NCBI GenBank assembly: GCA_030407315.1
Contig: JALQPE010000436.1
Coordinates: 124,001 to 188,000 of the forward strand
Direction of reading: 5' to 3'
Length of the DNA stretch: 64,000 nt
Source of the DNA: Asparagopsis taxiformis
Lineage: Eukaryota > Rhodophyta > Florideophyceae > Bonnemaisoniales > Bonnemaisoniaceae
The notes below the pieces were generated by a model. That model did not search any database. It was not told the origin of the DNA and worked only from the letters and a program-made list of their open reading frames with translations. Positions 32,313-43,749 of the stretch are shown one piece after another. The position numbers and the translations under genes were made by a program. Each line of letters starts with the position of its first letter. Position 1 is the first letter of the stretch.

Positions 32313-33689
32313 TCACATTACGAGGGATATTACAAGCTGTTCATCTTTGTAGAGAAGTTGAAAATCTTCTGTGGCGTTGCAGGAAGGATTGGGATGCTCA
32401 TGTGCCGTAGAGTGAAGGTCAGATTCATCAAATTTGATGGTCTCATATTCTTGGGCAGATACGTTACTCTTCTTCCGAATTAAACAGGAGAGTAGCTCTC
32501 CACCAGGGATGTAGTCCCAAAGGTCGAGGCAGTCGGGATTTCCAGCGCGTGGGAAGCCATCTTTGCATAATCTTCTGCATTGAGCATTGCGTAGAAGAGG
32601 GACTTCAAACATAGAGCAATTTTGTAAGTGGCGAGAATACTTTCCGTGCTGTAACAGAGAATGTGACGTTGATTGCACTGAGTGAGGCTGCTGAGAAGAA
32701 TCATGGCGGTAGTGAGGAAGTAGAATTTTATCACCGCTTTTCTCTGCTGTGAGGTACTGCGGGATGAGGAGACAGCATCTGTGTCTGTGACGGAAACATT
32801 ATAGGTGAGCTGAACGATGAGCTCCTCACAGCCGAGTGTGAAAGCATTGAAGATTTTGTCGTTTTCTTCATAAACTTTGTGTGCTTCAGTACTGTTCCCG
32901 TACGCTCTCGTCGTAGTAGGAATGGAATCGGGGGGGACGAATGGAGAGCTCATTGCTTCCAGTCATGAACGAGCCATGGTTTCTGCTCGCAGGATTTTCG
33001 AGGAGAGCGGCGCCGAAGTCTTGGTGGAGAAGAAAGAAGGACGATTTGAGGAGCTCTAGTTTCACAGTCTTTCTGGAGTTGTTGGAGAACTTTATGAGTG
33101 CACGCAGCGCGGAAGTATCGATTAGAACTGGTGCAGTGTCGGGGGGAGCGAGACCAGAATTTCTGAAAGTGGGGGACGAGAGTGAGGGAGCTTGAATAGA
33201 TTACATGTCGGAGTCGGTAGATAGTCTTTTCCGCTTTGAAGGGGGCTCGAAGAGGTTGTCTTCGTCGGTAGGCATCGCGAGAGCAAATGCTTCGCGAAGA
33301 GCTTGAGTTGGGAGGCGCACCCAGGCGGGCTTGTTCAGAGGCACAACAGTCACGTTACGAACTGGATAGCTGCAGAGTTCTGTCGACATTTTGAGGTCAT
33401 CTTCTTCTCCAGGGTCTGCTAGTCCTGCCTTGCGCATGTTAGAATTCTTCCATCTAACGATGTGGTCATTGGCCATCGAAAAGAAAGCAGAGCCGACGAT
33501 GGACCGCTTGGAATGTGTGGTGTCTGAAGGAGCGGAAGAGAGTTGGGAGAAGGACAACGCGGTGAGGAGCAGAGCTGGACATGAATTGGATGGTTGAGAG
33601 GCGTTTGCAGAGGAGGTTTCGAACGGAGTGCCAGTCTTCACCAATTCCTTGATGGTGCAGTGAGCTAAAAAGTGACACAGCATAAGCAA
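32313..33689 (-). pseudogene. Broken copy of element-borne 'MANDxIVRWK' gene
   Basis: It is homologous along its length to 59845-61162. Shared blocks include 'SIVGSAFFSMANDHIVRWK', 'DPGEEDDL', 'VRNVTVVPLNKPAW', 'ALRALIKFSNNSRKTVKLELLK', 'TTTRAYGNSTEAHKVYEENDKIF', 'QRHILCYSTESILATYKIALCL' and 'RKKSNVSAQEYETIKFDESD'. These blocks lie in at least three frames with stops between, so this copy is dead. Its upstream end is cut at 33689 by the insert beginning AAGCAATTTTTGGAAAA. The function is unknown. It may be a structural or DNA-binding protein of the element family. Confidence 0.6.
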
Positions 33690-34322
33690 TTTTTGGAAAA
33701 ATCAGTACATTTTATGGTCTGGACCATTAGAAATTGGTGGAATGGCAAACCATCAAAAAATCCCAGAAATTACTGGCGCCGTGCCATAGATAAATTGTGG
33801 AAATAACGTAAAGAATAGAGTGGAATGAAACTGCGCCATGGGAGTGGGTATAAGCACCGTGACAGGTGGAATTTTCCAGTACTGTACGGAAAAATAACAT
33901 TGGAAAGGACAAAGACACGTCGCGTTGGTCATGATGGTGACCAGAGGTGGCATATTCCATTATTTTTGGAAATTCCATGCTGGAATGATGCAACGGCGGA
34001 ACTATATGTATGACAGTACCATGATGGACTCGAACCATGATCTTTGATGGTCACTCTGGTCTGTGGAATGGATGGCAGCCGTAGCAGTGCAAGGACGGTA
34101 GAGGGATGGACCGGTACTGACTGTTCCCATGTGCTATCCACGTAGATGACGTCACATTTTGGATGTCCATGAGGAATATGATATCATATGGAAGAGGAGA
34201 ACTGCAAAGTGTATGACGTTAACTAGCCTATCTCGATATGGTCATTGTTGTATCATAGATAGGGTATGGTCGAAAGAATGGAACCATCTAGAATGATTTT
34301 TAGCACAGATAATACGTATTAT
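33690..34322. other. TGG/CCA palindrome-studded non-coding DNA
   Basis: No gene. The segment is packed with short inverted words (TGGAAATTCCA-like, ATGGTC, GACCAT, GGAATGG), giving many small hairpins. Its left edge resembles that of 30683-31130. The 23.4-kb element begins at about 34323. Confidence 0.4.
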
Positions 34323-34620
34323 AGCCGTACGTCTGTGTTCTCGGAAATGGACGCGGACGTCCACAACCTCTAGTACACCTAGTATTACTAGGCGGACGTC
34401 CATGTTGTCCAGTATTTTTGGATGTCCGCCTAGAACCGGACGTCCATGCGGTCTAGTACGTCTAGTATTACTAGGGCGACATTCATTGTTTCTAGTACCA
34501 CGGATGTCCCCCTCGGGATGGACTTCCGCCATGTCTATGTCCACCTAGGACGGGCGCCGGTTCAGAAATTCAAAAATTTCGACCCCAGAAATTTCTGCCG
34601 CCGTGCTCGACATGGATGTC
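34323..34620 (+). repeat. Left terminal/subterminal repeat of composite element
   Basis: The 41-bp terminal repeat occupies 34323-34363. It is followed by repeated words CTCTAGTAC, TAGTATTACTAGG and GGACGTCC to about 34530. The palindromic GGACGTCC occurs at least three times. Such subterminal motif clusters are typical transposase-binding regions. Confidence 0.6.
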
Positions 34621-35700
34621 CGCATCCATCACGGCGACCACTCTATTTTTCCTTGTCGGTCGACTCCAATTTCGTCTTTAATTTTTTCATCCTCTCGCTC
34701 ACACCCCCTTCCTGTTGGTGCTCACCTCCCCCGTACTGTACCTCAAACACCCCCAATACCACTCTAGCACGCATTTTCAGATACCTATCCCCGCTTCCAC
34801 GGTGCACACCTCCATTCCATACCTACTTTTCTGCTCTACCGTACAGATTTCGTATAACCAGTCCTCATACTACCTCAGAATAGGGCAAAACACCCCCTAT
34901 CTCCTCGACCATGCTCTCCCCCATCACCTTTGAAACGTATTGTTCTTCAGTACCCTCTCTCCTCTACCCTCAACCCCTCTCCTTCGCCCTCTACACAACC
35001 TTCCCCTGCAGCTTACTCTTCCAAAACCTCTCACTCCCCATCCCGTACCCGACCTGCTCCACCCCTCCCTCCCTCAGCTGCTCCATGCCCCCACGCCATC
35101 CGCATCTTCGATACCGTATACACCACCACCACCGGCCCACGCTCCCGCTCCCCCGCCGTATCCCCAGAAACCTCCCCGCTCTGAACATATCACATATCAA
35201 CCCCCCACTTCGCACCCTTCCTCCCACTCCCCTCCCTCCCCAAATACAATAACCCCCTTCTTCTCCATCACATCCCCACTCACCACAGCCAGAACAGACG
35301 CCACCCCCTCCCCTTCTTTCTCCTCACTTTCCTAAAAACCCCTCCTCTCGGCGCCTTCAACCGCACCCTCCTACGGTCCCACCTAAACACCTCCTCCGCC
35401 CTCACTACCCCAACACCCCGCAGCGTCTCCCCAATCCCCATAATATGCTTGTCGGCACTCCTCTCCGAATCACAATCCATTCTAAACCCGCACTCCGTAC
35501 ATTTCCACCTCCCCCTGTACCATCCCAAGATTCCATCCCCCCACAGAACACATCCTCATACCACAGAAGAATTTTCTTCCTCTCATACCTCATCCTTAAA
35601 ACCTCCATCAGCTCCATGTAAATTTCGATGAAAATATTTTCTCTACTATGCAATCTCAAACATGTATGAGCCTATGCCTTTCCGCTTTGTCAACCCTGAA
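34621..35700. other. Pyrimidine-rich, G-poor 1-kb tract
   Basis: From about 34660 to 35640 the plus strand is C/T/A with very little G. All plus frames are Pro/Ser/Thr-rich and look like composition artefacts. On the minus strand, 35528-35280 reads 'WKCTECGFRMDCDSERSADKHIMGIG', which resembles half of a zinc ribbon, with related sequence in another frame upstream. A decayed gene on the minus strand is possible but unproven. Confidence 0.35.
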
Positions 35701-35937
35701 TATTGGTACTCATGTATTCATAAAATAGGGCCACCCACATCCCTATCCCGTTCTGCAAGCTTTACAAACCACTAGACGCATACTCCACAACTATACAACA
35801 AACACTACTCGCTATTTCAGACGACGCGGTACACAAGTAGCGTAGTGTCAACCTTCCGTGACGCCTTCCCTGATGCGTACAAGTGGGAAACACGTCTAGA
35901 CGTATATCAGAACTGAGTGCGGGAATTTTCGGCACAG

Positions 35938-37900
35938 GAGATGCTGGGCCACCAAATTGATTTTTCGGAAATTTTAGAATTTCTGGGCTGGCCAGCAATG
36001 CAATCGAGCTGGACATCCACCGGACGTCCATTTCAGGTTGGTCGCGAGAGGGTGGGGCGGGACCATGATGAAACAAGGACCAAGACCTTTCCCTGACGTG
36101 TTGAGCCTGAAATCGACCCTTCGTGAGACGCGATTTTGGCTTACAGTTGGTGCTAATAGAAGCCAGTGATAGCCCCGATCGGGGCGGCAGCCGGCTCCGG
36201 CTTACAGTTGGTGCTTACAGACGCCAGTGATAGCCCCCGATCGGGGCCGGCGGTCGGTTCCTGGGGCCGTTGTGGCCAAATTAGACACCCTGATTTGAAT
36301 TAAAATTTGGGCTATTCTCAAAAACATGCACATGTGAACATGTTTTTGAGATGGGGGTGTGCCGTACGGCACAATCGACCGCCCAAATCGTTGATTTTTG
36401 CAATTTTTTGTGCCCGAAATTTTAGAATTTCTGGGCTGGCCAGCAGTGCATCTGAGCTGGACATCCACCGGACGTCCATTTCAGGTTGGTCGTGTGCTGC
36501 CTACATCCACGCATTGCAGAAACTAAGCCAGCGGGTTCACTACTAATACAAAGTACACGGAATATGAGTAACGTGATAGGTGAGTAGTGTTTGTGTTGAG
36601 GGAGTAAGGCGGGACCATTATGAAACACGGAAGAAGATGCGTACCTAGCATAACTTAGGCTTGAAGCCTGGAATCGACCCATCTTTCGGCGCCATTTAGC
36701 CTCACAGTTAGTGCTTACAGAAGCCAGTGATGACCCCGCTCGGGGCGGCGGTCGGTTCCTGGGGCCGTTGTGGCCAAATTAGACACCCTGATTTGAATTA
36801 AAATTTGGGCTATTCTCAAAAACATGCACATGTGAACATGTTTTTGAGATGGGGGTGTGCCGTACGGCACAATCGACCGCCCAAATCGATGTTTTTTGCA
36901 ATATTTTTCTGTGCCCGAAATTTTAGAATTTCTGGGCTGGCCAGCAATGCAATCGAGCTGGACATCCACCGGACGTCCATTTCAGGTTGGTCGTGAGAGA
37001 GCGGGGCGGGACCATGATGGAACAAGGACCAAGACCTGTCCCTGGCGTATTGAGCCTGAAATTGACCCTTCGTCAGACGCCATTTAGCCTTACAGTTGGT
37101 GCTTACAGAAGCCAGTGATAGCCCCGATCGGGGCCGGTGGCCGGTGCCTGGGGCCGTTGTGGCCAAATTAGACACCCTGATTTGAATTAAAATTTGGGCT
37201 ATTCTCAAAAACATGCACATGTGAACATGTTTTTGAGATGGGGGTGTGCCGTACGGCACAATCGACCCGCCCAAATCGTTGATTTTTGCAAGATTTTTTG
37301 TGCCCGAAATTGTAGAATTTCTGGGCTGGCCAGCAGTGCATCTGAGATGGACATCCACCGGACGTCCATTTCAGGTTGGTCGTGTGCTGCCTACATCCAC
37401 GCATTGCAGCAACTAAGCAGGCGAGTTCACTACTCATACAAAGTGCACGGAATACGAGTAACGTGATGGGTGAGTAGTGTTTGTCGTGGAGGAGTAAGGC
37501 AGGACCATGATGGAACAGGGGAAACGATGTCACCCTAGCATAACTTAGGCTTGAAGCCTGGAATCGACCCATCGTTAGGCGCCATTTAGCCTTACAGTTA
37601 GTGCTTACAGAAGCCAGTGATGACCCCGCTCGGGGCGGCGGTTCCGGTGCCTGGGGCCGTTGTGGCCAAATTAGACACCCTGATTTGAATTAAAATTTGG
37701 GCTATTCTCAAAAACATGCACATGTGAACATGTTTTTGAGATGGGGGTGTGCCGTACGGCACAATCGACCGCCCAAATCGATGTTTTTTGCAATATTTTT
37801 TTGTGCCCGAAATTGTAGAATTTCTGGGCCGGCCAGGAATGCATCTGAGTTGGACATCCACCGGACGTCCATTTCAGGTGATCGTGTATCGTGCACGTCC
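35938..37900 (+). repeat. Palindrome-rich repeat array, left (one partial + four full units)
   Basis: The units share a ~220-bp core with four palindromic parts in order. They are CAAAAACATG...CATGTTTTTG, the perfect 16-bp TGTGCCGTACGGCACA (36358, 36856, 37245, 37748), GAAATT-TAGAATTTC with CTGGCCAG, and GGACATCCACCGGACGTCC. Spacers alternate between ~500 and ~389 bp with two spacer types, so there is a higher-order repeat. A partial unit lacking the first half lies at 35938-36180. The repeated 60-100-codon frames here are by-products of the repeat. Confidence 0.9.
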
Positions 37901-38153
37901 AGCCATTACCAGAAGCAAGTTGGCGATGAAGCACGTATAAACCCAATTGTTCTGCTATTTCTAGCATAGACCATCGAGTCTAGAGATGTGAGGGAATCGT
38001 CCTGGAATCATGCTCCAACCCACTAGGGAATGGACAATCTAGTTTGAAAGCATGGAACGGAAGTGCATTATAGTAGGTTCATAGATTGAAAGTGATAAAG
38101 GAGATGATTATATTCTCGATAATTGTTTGCTAAAGTAGTTGTTGTTAAGATAT

Positions 38154-41100
38154 CTAGCCGTCGGAAAACTGTTCTTCCTCTTCGTCCTCACTATGATAGT
38201 GAACTAGATATCCAGGTTGTCCCGGCAGAAGAGGCACTACCGGGGCCACACTCGGTGTGTGCATTACATCCTTGCGAGGTTCTGTCGTCTTCATCCGCAT
38301 CATTCGGAGCTGCCCTGTCTTCGGCCTACCATCTTTCTTGACCGGGATGGGAACAACTGTCTTGTGGCGAACATTGACAGGTGCCGGTTGACTTTGCCTT
38401 GCAGACCGGCGCGGAGCATTGGCGATGACTTCTTCTTCGAATCCCAACCGCCTGATGAAACCAAACGAAACATTGTCGGGAATCGGATACGACGCATTCC
38501 TGAAATACGTGTGATACCTCGTTGTCGTGTGTGACACAACTCTGTCGACATGCCCTGCCCCGGCATGTTGTACATGGCCGTGACCGATGAAGACTGAACG
38601 TGGCGGAACGATTACCTTCTTCAGCTTCATCGTCTTGGCGTACATATCTAATTCCAGCGCTTTGGAAAAGACGTACTTGTGGGACCCTGGACACACCCAG
38701 ATAGGGAATGGGTCATCTCCGTTGGCAATAACAAAGTAACCCGGAAGTTGATCTTTGCGGTCGCGAGGAGGAACAGGGAAATCATTGTGTGGGACCTGCC
38801 GAGGACACCCCTTTCCCGTTATCAAAAACCGTCCCCCAGATGCCGGCATGACAAGTTTTTCTCCCGGTAAACCGCACTCCTCCAGCCCTGTCAGCCGGAC
38901 AAGGATTCCCAACCACACATCCAGCAGGGCTCGCCGCGTCACAAACTTGAACCGGTCGATATGCGTCTCATCGTTCTCGGCATAGTCAACCAGGCAGTGG
39001 CGCGTAGACGTGAAGCGAGCCCTCCCCTCATTCCGGTTCTTCTCGTCTGTTTCATCGTCCCCCGTATTGACAATGGGACTCCACAGCTGCCGGTTCCCAG
39101 GGTCCTTGTGCACCTGCTCCCCCTCCCACGTTCCCAAAAAGTACCGAAACAATTCCTGGTTAGGAATTTCTTCCATGAGACCCAAGTCAAATGGGAACTT
39201 GTCCGACGCATCTAGGTAGCTTACATCCGCGAAATTGTGCATCACCGTATACCCTCGCTCGTTGATTTCCGTTCGGCAATTGTGGAAGTACGCCATACCA
39301 GTGCCGGCCTCATACGAATCCTTCCAGCTTGTAGACATTCGCGCAACCTGAGCGAAGTCCAGCCTCGAGGGTAGAAACGTCGATGTAGGCTCACACATCG
39401 CCTTGGCAGCCATCTTCCACGCTGCGAAGAACATCGGATAGACGTGATCGATTTCGAATAGCACACGAGCCCGATGTTCTTCCGGAATATGCAGCCCCTC
39501 AAACACAGGGTCCATCGCCACTTGCTTCAAATACCTCACCTCTCTGCCCTCCTCATCGATTTCCACACTCTCCAATAACAACCTGAGCTCAATCGGGGGC
39601 AGACAGCCAACCCTCACCGATGCGATGACATCCGCGGGACGCTGCGCCAGATGATGCCCTTCGGCTCGGTCTTCGAAATCGTCAGGAAGAGACGGCATAC
39701 GGTCGTCGAAGAGGAGGTCGTCTTCAGAAGGAGAGTCACGAACGATGTAACCGTCTTCATCGACTTCCACTCCTTCCGGAACAGTGAATGTAATTGTCAC
39801 TTCGCGGACCCCCTTGCTTTCGACTTGGCCCTCGTCTGCACCCTGTTTGTCTTCCTCGTCCGAAGCGGTATGGACAGATTCTTGGTTGGAGGGAGTCGCA
39901 CCAGCACGTTGGTTATCTTGGGGGACAATCTCAACGGCAGAATCGGGGGAACGGGCGGAGTCTTCGTCAACCTCATCACCGGAAGCAGTGGCTTGTTGTT
40001 GATCGGTGGGTTTATCAACAACGGCCTGCTCTTCTTCCCCGGCGGATTGTTGTACCACAACCGGCTCTTCTTCCTCGAGGCGTGTGCTCCCCGTCGAGCG
40101 AAGTCGCTGTGAACGGCGGCGGATGCCATGCGAAGCAGGCTCATGTTCGACATTCCGCTGCTTCTTGTGAGTGAGTCTCACATTGGCAGCAGAAGGGCGG
40201 CGTTTGCGTCGAGCCTTAGTCTTCTTCTTCAATGTCGGATTGAAAAACTCTTTCAAGTTCGTTTCCAAATCCTGTAAACGCGTGGTTCTCCGTCGCATTC
40301 GAACCTCACTGCTCCGGTCGTCCCCTCTATACATTGCAATGGCATTGGTGAGATGCCATTGCAACTCCTTCGGCTGCTTAACCGACCCAATTGCCATCTC
40401 TGTGCTCAGAAATGACTTGCGCATAATACTCTTTGGGCGCCCAAACGCAGCGTACAGAGAATTTGCTATTGCAGTCACGCGACGGACGTATGTATAAAAG
40501 TCGTTCACGTCAAAGCGTCCATCCGGACGTCCGCCATGAGCAGGGTTCAAGTACTCCGAAAGACCACGCAAGACGAAGACAAAGTTTTCTTCCAGCAACT
40601 CGCGCACTATCTTGTGGTCCAGGTGCGTTATCCCAATCTCGTTGCGGCGCTCGGAATTGTTCAGCTCACGCAACACGTCGTCGAGAACAGGATGCTTCAG
40701 CGTTGCTATAGCCAAACGCGTCCACCGCCGAGCCGTGTTCGTCGAATTCATCATCCCCATGAACTGCGCCTCGAACAATGTTCGGATGACATCAGACTCA
40801 CGCAAGTCGCCAGCGTTTTCCACGTTGTTTGCAACAGCAATCGTACGGATGAACTGCTGGATGGACGACAAGATTCGAACCAGGGAGCGCTCCGTCAGTT
40901 GCGTCCCAGTCGTATGGTTCGACTCTGCACTCTTGTGGATGATCTCATGAGGCTGGAGATCACTGTCGTCCTTGCGGCGAAGGTAGTACACATCCAGAGG
41001 CTGAGTAACCCAGCGCAAGCGGTTTGCCTCCTGTGGCAGCTTGGTTCTGTGCATACGGGTGAGGCGCGTGAAGTCATCCGCAATGCTATGCATAGCATTG

Positions 41101-42086
41101 AGACGATGCAGTCCGTCGATCACGGTCACGTTCGCATTGGCATGGAATTTGCCATTCTGGAACAGACGCGTGTCGGCGGACAAATGCGTGTTCTGCGACC
41201 TCAGCACCGTCACAGTGATACGCGAAGAGCTCACATACCCCACCGCCAACATATTGTTGCGCAGGTCCTCCACGTGGTCTTCTTTGACATCGCGAAGGGT
41301 CACGGCCGGTTCCACTAGCTGCCTCACCAACACAGTCGCTCCTTCTCCGACGTAATCCGACGTCACAAACTTGGGCACCATAATTTGCGTCCCCTGCTGC
41401 TCACGAATGCTTTCCGCCACCTCCGGTTCGTCGTCCACCTCGGTTACGTCCTGCGTAGTAGCTTCGGTGACGTTGGAGCGAGCAGGGTGCTTCGTGCCTC
41501 CACTGGAGGCTCTGGCAGAGCGAGCAGGGCGCTTCGTGCCTCCCGAAACCGGGACGGAGCGTGCTGGATGCTTCGTACCCCCCGAACCAGTGATTTCGCC
41601 TGCTGGACCGGTACTGGGCATCCGTCCCGAGCTGGCCTGGTTCGTCGCTGCGTTGAAGTTTGACGCTGCAGCAGGGGTACGAATGTCGCTAGAGCCATCC
41701 TCCGCAGCGGGGCGCATCATCCGAGTATCCCAAGGGTAAAACGCCGCGGCGTATGCTCCACCCATCGTCTCCGGCGGTCCCTCGGCGCCATCAAACATGT
41801 ACGGGAACGGGAGGTCCTTGAACTTGTCCTTAGTCGCAATGTTGCGCACGACGATATAGTCGGCCTCGTCGGTTTCCGGCAGCTTGTGGTTGTGCAGCGT
41901 GCGCGGAAGGCCAACATCGCCACCAGCAGTGCTCACCGAAGCCGTCCCAATATGCACAGCCGCACCGTCCACGTCCGCAAACAAGTCGACATCGACGCCG
42001 CGCTTGAGTCCGCGCGACTCCGCTGACGCGCTCACTTGATCGCCGCAAACCGTTGAAAACAAACTGCTGAAATGCGTATCCGCCAT
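38154..42086 (-). CDS. ParB-like + 2-oxoglutarate/Fe(II) dioxygenase fusion protein
   Basis: 1310 residues from the ATG at 42086. The frame is open for 61 more codons upstream, but that part looks like leader. Residues ~165-200 repeat SGGTK(H/R)PARS three times. Residues ~245-345 look like a ParB/sulfiredoxin-type domain: 'VRQLVEP', 'KEDHVEDLRNNML', then 'VTVIDGLHRLNAM' with D324-G-L-H327-R328. Residues ~610-760 are basic then acidic and disordered. Residues ~880-1215 form a dioxygenase fold with HxD (H1100-N-D1102), 'PGYFVIANGDDPFPIWVCPGSH', distal H1174 (GHVQHAG) and an Arg in 'TTTRYHTYF', the 2-oxoglutarate enzyme signature. Phytanoyl-hydroxylase-like is the best fit, while a TET/JBP-like DNA oxidase role is inference. 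ParB-like domains bind or cleave DNA in other systems. It is flanked on both sides by the palindromic repeat. Confidence 0.75.
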   Translation of the reverse strand: MADTHFSSLFSTVCGDQVSASAESRGLKRGVDVDLFADVDGAAVHIGTASVSTAGGDVGLPRTLHNHKLPETDEADYIVVRNIATKDKFKDLPFPYMFDGAEGPPETMGGAYAAAFYPWDTRMMRPAAEDGSSDIRTPAAASNFNAATNQASSGRMPSTGPAGEITGSGGTKHPARSVPVSGGTKRPARSARASSGGTKHPARSNVTEATTQDVTEVDDEPEVAESIREQQGTQIMVPKFVTSDYVGEGATVLVRQLVEPAVTLRDVKEDHVEDLRNNMLAVGYVSSSRITVTVLRSQNTHLSADTRLFQNGKFHANANVTVIDGLHRLNAMHSIADDFTRLTRMHRTKLPQEANRLRWVTQPLDVYYLRRKDDSDLQPHEIIHKSAESNHTTGTQLTERSLVRILSSIQQFIRTIAVANNVENAGDLRESDVIRTLFEAQFMGMMNSTNTARRWTRLAIATLKHPVLDDVLRELNNSERRNEIGITHLDHKIVRELLEENFVFVLRGLSEYLNPAHGGRPDGRFDVNDFYTYVRRVTAIANSLYAAFGRPKSIMRKSFLSTEMAIGSVKQPKELQWHLTNAIAMYRGDDRSSEVRMRRRTTRLQDLETNLKEFFNPTLKKKTKARRKRRPSAANVRLTHKKQRNVEHEPASHGIRRRSQRLRSTGSTRLEEEEPVVVQQSAGEEEQAVVDKPTDQQQATASGDEVDEDSARSPDSAVEIVPQDNQRAGATPSNQESVHTASDEEDKQGADEGQVESKGVREVTITFTVPEGVEVDEDGYIVRDSPSEDDLLFDDRMPSLPDDFEDRAEGHHLAQRPADVIASVRVGCLPPIELRLLLESVEIDEEGREVRYLKQVAMDPVFEGLHIPEEHRARVLFEIDHVYPMFFAAWKMAAKAMCEPTSTFLPSRLDFAQVARMSTSWKDSYEAGTGMAYFHNCRTEINERGYTVMHNFADVSYLDASDKFPFDLGLMEEIPNQELFRYFLGTWEGEQVHKDPGNRQLWSPIVNTGDDETDEKNRNEGRARFTSTRHCLVDYAENDETHIDRFKFVTRRALLDVWLGILVRLTGLEECGLPGEKLVMPASGGRFLITGKGCPRQVPHNDFPVPPRDRKDQLPGYFVIANGDDPFPIWVCPGSHKYVFSKALELDMYAKTMKLKKVIVPPRSVFIGHGHVQHAGAGHVDRVVSHTTTRYHTYFRNASYPIPDNVSFGFIRRLGFEEEVIANAPRRSARQSQPAPVNVRHKTVVPIPVKKDGRPKTGQLRMMRMKTTEPRKDVMHTPSVAPVVPLLPGQPGYLVHYHSEDEEEEQFSDG

Positions 42087-42429
42087 GGTTGTTGAGTTGG
42101 AAAGGAAAAGAGATGGTTGACGTTGACGTATTCGAGTGATGTGGATGGTATGTTTCACGTTAAGTTGAAGAATGGTCGTGAACGCCAATCGCTGGAAATA
42201 ATAACACAATACAACCGAAATTTTGTTAGGTACACACCTATCGTGACCGCTGGAATGCAAGACAGGCAATCGAGATGTGAGTGTCCGTTCAGAACGGGCC
42301 CGAGTCGGGCTCTCGAAACCTGACGAGGTGGCGTGAAGCAGGCAGTGTCCTTGATGTGTAATGTGTTAAAATTACAGCTGTCAAGCTAGGCGGCTTTTGG
42401 GGCGGCTGCGAGCACCCCTTTATCCGGGG

Positions 42430-43545
42430 AACACCCTGATTTGAGTTAAAATTTGGGCTATTCTCAAAAACATGCACATGTGAACATGTTTTTGAGATGG
42501 GGGTGTGCCGTACGGCACAATCGACCCGCCCAAATCGTTGATTTTTGCAAGATTTTTTGTGCCCGAAATTTTAGAATTTCTGGGCTGGCCAGCAGTGCAT
42601 CTGAGATGGACATCCACCGGACGTCCATTTCAGGTTGGTCGTGTGCTGCCTACATCCACGCATTGCAGCAACTAAGCAGGCGGGTTCACTACTAATATAA
42701 AGTGCACGGAATATGAGTAACGTGATGGGTGAGTAGTGTTTCTGTTGAGGGAGTAAGGCGGGACCATGATGAAACACGGAAGAAGATTTCTCCCTAGCAT
42801 AACTTAGGCTTGAAGCCTGCAATCGGCCCATCTTCCGGCGCCATTTAGCCTCACAGTTAGTGCTTACAGAAGCCAGTGATGACCCCGCTCGGGGCGGCGG
42901 CCGGTTCCTGGGGCCGTTGTGGCCAAATTAGACACCCTGATTTGAATTAAAATTTGGGCTATTCTCAAAAACATGCACATGTGAACATGTTTTTGAAATG
43001 GGGGTGTGCCGTACGGCACAAACGACCCGCTGAAATCGTTGATTTTTTACAATTTTTTTGTGCCCGAAATTTTAGAATTTCCGGGCTGGCCAGCAGTGCA
43101 ATCGAGCTGGACATCCACCGGACGTGCATTTCAGGTTGGTCGTGAGAGAGTGGGGTGGGACCATGATGGAACAAGGACCAAGACCTGTCCCTGGCGTATT
43201 GAGCCTGAAATTGACCCTTTGTCAGACGCCATTTAGCCTTACAGTTAGTGCTTACAGAAGCCAGTGACAACCCCACTCGGGGCGGCGGTCGGTTCCTGGG
43301 GCCGTTGTGGCCAAATTAGACACCCTGATTTGAATTAAAATTTGGGCTATTCTCAAAAACATGCACATGTGAACATGTTTTTGAGATGGGGGTGTGCCGT
43401 ACGGCACAATCGACCCGCTGAAATCGATGTTTTTTGCAATATTTTTTCTGCCCTGAATTGTAGAATTTCTGGGCTGGACAGCAATGCAACTGAGCTGGAC
43501 ATCCACCGGGCGTCCATTTCAACTTGGTCTTGTATTTTGCATCTG
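42430..43545 (+). repeat. Palindrome-rich repeat array, middle (three units)
   Basis: Three plus-oriented units with the 16-bp palindrome at 42504, 43005 and 43393. The spacing (501, 388) repeats the long/short alternation of the left array. The array separates the dioxygenase gene from the methyltransferase gene and forms the left end of the nested cassette. Confidence 0.9.
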
Positions 43546-43749
43546 CACGCATAACAGCAACCAAGCAGTCAGGTTCACTGCTCGGACGAAGTGCACCTAG
43601 AGTGTGAACGATTGGTTTTTGACAGGCGAGTACTGCCGAATAGGTTTCACCCTGGACTAATGGTGGCTGGACATTCTGCATTATATGATATACTTCAACT
43701 CTGGAACGTAGCTTTATTTGTAGTCGAAATGAAAACATCTTTCGTGACC

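Noticed and set aside
36202..37969. Many 60-100-codon frames such as 'MGYSQKHAHVNMFLRWG...' repeated in every repeat unit
   Set aside because: They are present in both orientations simply because the DNA repeat is conserved. They include its palindromes and show no sign of protein-level constraint.
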